This document shows positions 60,065 through 64,000 of a DNA stretch of 64,000 bases, one piece after another. The notes below the pieces were generated by a model. The model was not told where the DNA came from, searched no databases, and worked only from the letters and a program-made list of their open reading frames with translations. The stretch is from Arion vulgaris. Lineage: Eukaryota > Mollusca > Gastropoda > Stylommatophora > Arionidae. The translations under genes and the position numbers were made by a program. The first letter of the stretch is position 1. Every line of letters starts with the position of its first letter. The stretch spans positions 65,850,049-65,914,048 of the forward strand of contig CM036755.1 of assembly GCA_020796225.1 (NCBI GenBank), read 5' to 3'.

Positions 60065-60440
60065 CCTTTTAAGCAAGTTCTCGCTCTCGCTCTCTCGCTC
60101 TCTCTATCTATCTCGCTCTCTCTCGCTCTCTATCTTTCTCTCTCGCTCTCGCTCTCTCTCTCCTTCTCTCGCTTTTGCTATCGCTCTCTCTCTCTCTCTC
60201 TATCTCTCCCTTTCTCCCTTCCTCCTCTCTCTTCCTCTCTCTCTCTCTCTTCCTCTCTTCCTCTCCCTCTCTGTCCCTCTCTCTCTTCCTCCTCTCTCTC
60301 TTTTCTCTCTCTCTCTTGCCTCTGTCCTCTTTTTCTCTCTCTTCCTCTCTCTCTCTCTCTCTCTCCCTCTCCCCCTCTCTCTCCTACTCTCCCTCTCTCT
60401 CTCCCTCTTCCCTCTCTCTTCTTTCTCTCTCCTCCTGAAG
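60065..60440 (+). repeat. (CT)n-rich microsatellite, about 370 bp
   Basis: CTCTCT with CCTC and CGCT interruptions; open frames of Ser/Leu or Arg/Glu are artefacts. Confidence 0.95.
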
Positions 60441-60689
60441 TAGCTGGTAAAGACGCAAGTGATGACAATGTTGTGTATACGGATGGGTCTGTGCATCGTG
60501 GTGAGAATTCAGACGGGGGTCTACTAGCTAGCAGATCCTGAAAGATCGTTGCAAATCGAAATAGAAAATAGAGACAACTACTTCCGGTGTGAGGATGGAG
60601 GTGGAGGCCGCTACTTCTGTCTTTCAATGGATCTCTGTCATGGTCGTCCATATCTTAAAGCAAGGGATGGGTAACGGCTTTATGATAAA

Positions 60690-60805
60690 ACAGTTTGTCT
60701 TCTGATCTTCTCCATTCTGCGTAGTAAATTAACAACTAAAAGTTATGTATTGATTTTTTTTTATTAACCTCACCTCCATGGATAAATGTATGTGAACGTC
60801 CATGC
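60690..60805 (+). repeat. Repeat R fragment
   Basis: TTGTCTTCTGATCTTCTCCA, GCGTAGTAAATTAACAACTA, GGATAAATGTATGTGAACGT, as in 24980-25095. Confidence 0.5.
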
Positions 60806-60839
60806 TCTCTGAGACTCCGTTTACTGGGATAATTATTGT

Positions 60840-62145
60840 GCCAACTCTCAACAGATGCTTCGAAAGGTTCAAAACGACTGGTTTCGATAGGAGTGGATAT
60901 CGTGAACAAAAGTTTTCAACCTCCAGAAATGTACATGTAGATACCATCCTGAACATCTCTCCATTCTTCAGTCTGATCCTGATACACGTTCAATCTTCCA
61001 ACACTATCCTTTGGTGGCGTACAGACGGGACAGAAGCCTTAAGGATATGTTAGTTCACAGTCGCCTCAAGCCTAACATCCAGAGTCATTTTGGCACCATC
61101 CAGTGTGCCGCGGCGCTGTAACACTTGTGCTTATGTAATACAGACCCGCACTGTGTCTTTTCCAAAAGCCACGTTCGTTGTTGAAGACAGTTTCACGTGC
61201 GAGTCCCGTAATATTATCTATGCCATTATCTGCAAGCGGTGCAACAAGGCCTATATTGGGGAAACCGGCAGGAGACTCAGTGACCGATTCGCCCAACACT
61301 TGCGCGATATACGCCAATGCTCTGTGACCCCTGTAGCTACCCATTTCAATGATACTGGCCATTCAGGAGCTTGCGATGTCCAGGTCACAGCCATCCGATC
61401 ATGTTCTCTGATGATCGTAGTCGATTTGCTCTGGAGAATCGGTTGATTTCTTTGTATGGTACCTTGCGACCACGCGGGCTCAACGTATTACATTCTTATG
61501 CTTCTTAGTACTTTCTCTTCCCATGCTTTGTAATCTCTATGGGTATATGTTGCATGTATTACATTCTTATGCTTCTTAGTACTTTTTCTTCCCATGCTTT
61601 ATAATCTATATGGGTATATGTTGCATGTATTCAAGTTATATATTTACTAGATGTTTCATTGTTTCTTTTCTATTTCTAGTTTTTATGTGTGTTTTTTGTG
61701 TTACATTTATTTCGTTATTCGTTTTTATTCCAGATTTTCCTTAGATACGTTGGTATTTGGTCGTCCATTTGTGTTTCATTTTAATTTGTCACTCCTGTTT
61801 GTTCGTTTGCTTGATAAAGGCCTTGTTGGTCGAAACGTTGCTGTTTATCGTCACTGTTTATGTATTTTGTAAAACTATAGTACTTTGTTTGTACGTGTTT
61901 CACATCCTGAACATGCAGGTCTTTGCCACAATGCGAGAGCCTAGCATCAACAAACATCGATCGTCAGTGAGTTTAATATGAATAGTGGTGGGTTAAGGGT
62001 GGGCGTTCTTCGGTTTCTCGGCGATCGCCTGGCGAATAAAGACACTAACATTTGTAGTGAATCTATCGACCAAATTAACGAATATGAAAATAAATATCAC
62101 ACAAGCCGAACCAGATATATGATGGATAAAATGAGGCGTGTACCA
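60840..62145 (+). mobile_element. Penelope-like element copy 2, GIY-YIG part plus terminal repeat and downstream segment
   Basis: The main frame at 61090-61446 carries CNTCAYV, IYAIICKRCNKAYIGETG, RLSDRFAQHLRDIRQ and ATHFNDTGH, continuous across the site broken in copy 1. It loses frame near 61410, where copy 1 is intact. The 3' flank repeats a short segment (61490-61560 and 61555-61630). The terminal motif is at 61810-61905. Sequence after it (61905-62145) resembles 36750-37000, consistent with tandem Penelope terminal repeats followed by element body. Confidence 0.8.
61810..61905 (+). repeat. Penelope terminal motif, copy 7 (attached to GIY-YIG copy 2)
   Basis: CTTGATAAAGGCC, TTGTTGGTCGAAACGTTGCTG, then TTTTGTAAAACTATAGTAC, about 360 bp after the GIY-YIG frame. 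Confidence 0.75.
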
Positions 62146-62380
62146 CGTGAGTCTATGGCTTATGGGATAGTGACTCGGTCTATTAACCCCGACGTTCTGA
62201 GTTCGAATCACGCTGCGGATAGTTTGGTTGCAAATTGTTTGGCGTGGATTTTTACACAAGGGCGATTGCACCACCGTACAGAAAACGATGACAAACTACT
62301 GAATGTAATAATGCCTAGAAAAATCACAAACAGCGTTAAAAAGCTGAGGTTGATTCGTAAAGTCATGTAAAGGCAATGTA
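62145..62380 (+). mobile_element. S6 SINE
   Basis: TGGCTTATGGGATAGTGACT, box B-like GTTCGAATCACGC, GACAAACTACTGAATGTAAT, GCCTAGAAAAATC. Confidence 0.6.
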
Positions 62381-62679
62381 ATTAACTTTTTTAACCACGT
62401 GAGTCATCAGTATATTCATACAATTCAATATCTGTTGCGGAAGGCTGTGGCGTAAGTTCTGTAGCCAATAATGATCCACATCTCTTACCTTGTCAGGATA
62501 TGCCATTACAAATTGCGACTGTGTTTTCATAATATATATATCTTCTGCTTCGCTTCGTCGTAAAAATTACTTTGCTTGTTATGTTAATGGGCTACAACTC
62601 TCGTGTTCTTATGACCTCCCTTAAGAAAACACGGTTATCTTTCCGAACATTTTGCTTCTCTTGCTTTCGTTCTCTTAAC

Positions 62680-63065
62680 TATGTTAACCACTTTTTGTAA
62701 TCTGTGTGATTTCTACGGAGAACTACGTATTTCTTCTTCTTCAGTGATCTTTGGTCATGTGCTTAATTTACTGTGGACAAAAAACTTTGCAGTCAGCTTC
62801 ATGTCCGTCAGATTTCCACAAAGCTTGTTTTCAGTTCGACTGGGTGTGGCCTCATGTTGCTTCACAGCTTACACAGGAGAGGACAGTCTTGCAGGATATG
62901 TTCCGGTGTCTGTTCCGCCTGCTGACACTGGCAGAGAACTGTTTGACTTATTCCTAGTCTATATAAGTGTTTGTTGAGTCTGCAGTGTCCGGTGCGTAAT
63001 CGAATATAATGACCTGGTCTGTTATGTTTAGGTCTTTGAGGAAGTCTTTTCCATAATCATATTCA
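62680..63065 (-). pseudogene. LINE C-terminal fragment with zinc motif
   Basis: Minus strand reads VLCQCQQAEQTPEHILQDCP and LLCKL near 62860-62945, preceded by ATAGACTAGGAATAAGTC. The CxC..H..C order matches 33740-34021 and 53970-54110 but from another subfamily. Confidence 0.6.
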
Positions 63066-63129
63066 GTGTTTGTCTTTCAGCCTACTGCAGATTTTCTCTA
63101 TATGAGGGTTTTGACCTCTTCAAAAGACA

Positions 63130-63340
63130 GGGGGTACTGAGTCGATCTTCGATAAGACGAATTTCGCTAGTCGATAAAGTCGATATGATCTGCTTAGTCC
63201 CGGCCATTTTCTTTCTTTGTCATTGCATTAAAAGTCCTTTTAAGTCGAATTCTGTTAACTCGAATATTTGGATTAGTCGAATCTAAAAACATACACCGAC
63301 CGACTATATACGTGTTTAAGTCGAATTGTTCATTATCACA
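63130..63340 (+). mobile_element. pogo/Tigger-like DNA transposon end
   Basis: GAGTCGATCTTCGATAAGAC, ATTTCGCTAGTCGATAAAGT, CTTAGTCCCGGCCATTTTCT, CTTTTAAGTCGAATTCTGTT, AACTCGAATATTTGG. Reiterated AAGTCGAATT with GTCCCGGCC resembles Tigger-type ends. No transposase or second end in the window. Confidence 0.5.
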
Positions 63341-63899
63341 CAAAGTTTCATGAAATAATTATTTAACGTGAAATCGCGCACCTACGATACCCCTACATAT
63401 CAACAATGGCGGCTGGCGGTTGAAAGCTTACTACTGTAACTTTAAAAAGGGGGTCACAGGCGCAGTCACAATGACAGCGTCGCGTCAGGGTCAGTGAGCT
63501 GGCACTGATCAAGACCCTACTCCCCTCTCTCGTTGTGACCCTGGAAACAAAAACGGCTCTTGTCTGGCTAAGTGGGTGGGGATCGAGGGTGGGGAGTAAA
63601 AACTACATTTTTTTAAAGTCGTGGTGCAGACGCAGTTACGTTTTATGAGATCCACTCGCAACACAAACGAAGCGTAATCCCAGAGTATATGATTCTGCAC
63701 GTCTCTCCCGGCCGATGGTAACAGCTGAATAAATGCAAACAAATCCTAAGAATTAACATGGTACGTGTCCTCTAGGGGCATATGTTCCTGATAACATTCT
63801 TCTCTATATACTTTTAAAAAAAAGTCCAATTGAACATTTCTAAATATATTTTCTGTTCAAGATTCAAACTTTCTTCTTTTGTACACTTTTTATATCAGA

Positions 63900-63932
63900 T
63901 TGTACACTTCTTCTTCTTCTTCTTCTTCTGCA
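63900..63932 (+). repeat. (TTC)n microsatellite
   Basis: CTTCTTCTTCTTCTTCTTC; probably an antisense SINE tail, but no SINE body follows. Confidence 0.8.
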
Positions 63933-64000
63933 ATCAACTTCTGCTATGCGACTACTCCGGTATATGTCATAAACAGGACGGTGCGCTTGAGGTCTTCACC

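Noticed and set aside
60178..60651. Arg/Glu-rich and Ser/Leu-rich frames
   Set aside because: CT/GA microsatellite.
62681..62977. 98-codon plus-strand frame
   Set aside because: Antisense of a LINE zinc-motif tail.

Overview
The window is gene-poor, repeat-rich animal DNA. It most likely comes from a mollusc, perhaps a gastropod. This is inferred from spliced rhodopsin-like receptors of the kind expanded in lophotrochozoans, abundant tRNA-derived SINEs, non-LTR retrotransposon tails and Penelope-like elements. No operons, rRNA genes or CRISPR arrays are visible, and the species cannot be named from the sequence.

Only two host genes can be supported. They are paralogous seven-transmembrane receptors in convergent orientation. 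Receptor A (+) has coding exons at 16855-17110, 20682-20808 and 22599-23809. Receptor B (-) has coding exons at 54968-54680, 52326-52200 and 40653-38607. The middle exon is 127 nt in both, and both introns interrupt the same codons in the same phase (1, then 2), so the genes come from one duplication. B is intact (289+127+2047 nt, 820 codons plus stop). A shows three reading-frame breaks in its last 330 bp (TM6, TM7, helix 8), so it is either a young pseudogene or carries sequencing indels. Both have Val in place of the Asp/Glu of the D/ERY motif. B has a roughly 430-residue third intracellular loop that contains an 11-unit, 8-residue tandem repeat.

The rest is mobile and tandem DNA. By region: 1-16 kb, LINE relics and SINEs, including several decayed copies of one approximately 510-bp element; 16.8-23.9 kb, receptor A with SINE- and minisatellite-filled introns; 23.9-25.6 kb, a long inverted repeat; 27.4-32.5 kb, a run of minisatellites; 33.2-36.6 kb, hAT-type MITEs with 8-bp target duplications; 37.5-38.3 kb, a 48-bp array; 38.6-55.0 kb, receptor B, whose long introns hold a Penelope-like element, a 64-bp array, a 46-bp array, an RNase H LINE fragment and many SINEs; 55-64 kb, LINE tails, a 45-bp AT-rich array, a second Penelope-like copy and a pogo/Tigger-like end.

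At least seven SINE families (called S1-S7 here) are recognised from repeated copies. Nested insertions with target-site duplications give a relative order in which S2 is among the youngest. Seven copies of a Penelope-associated terminal motif with a hammerhead-like core are the other notable system. Many long open frames on both strands are only tandem arrays whose unit length is a multiple of three.
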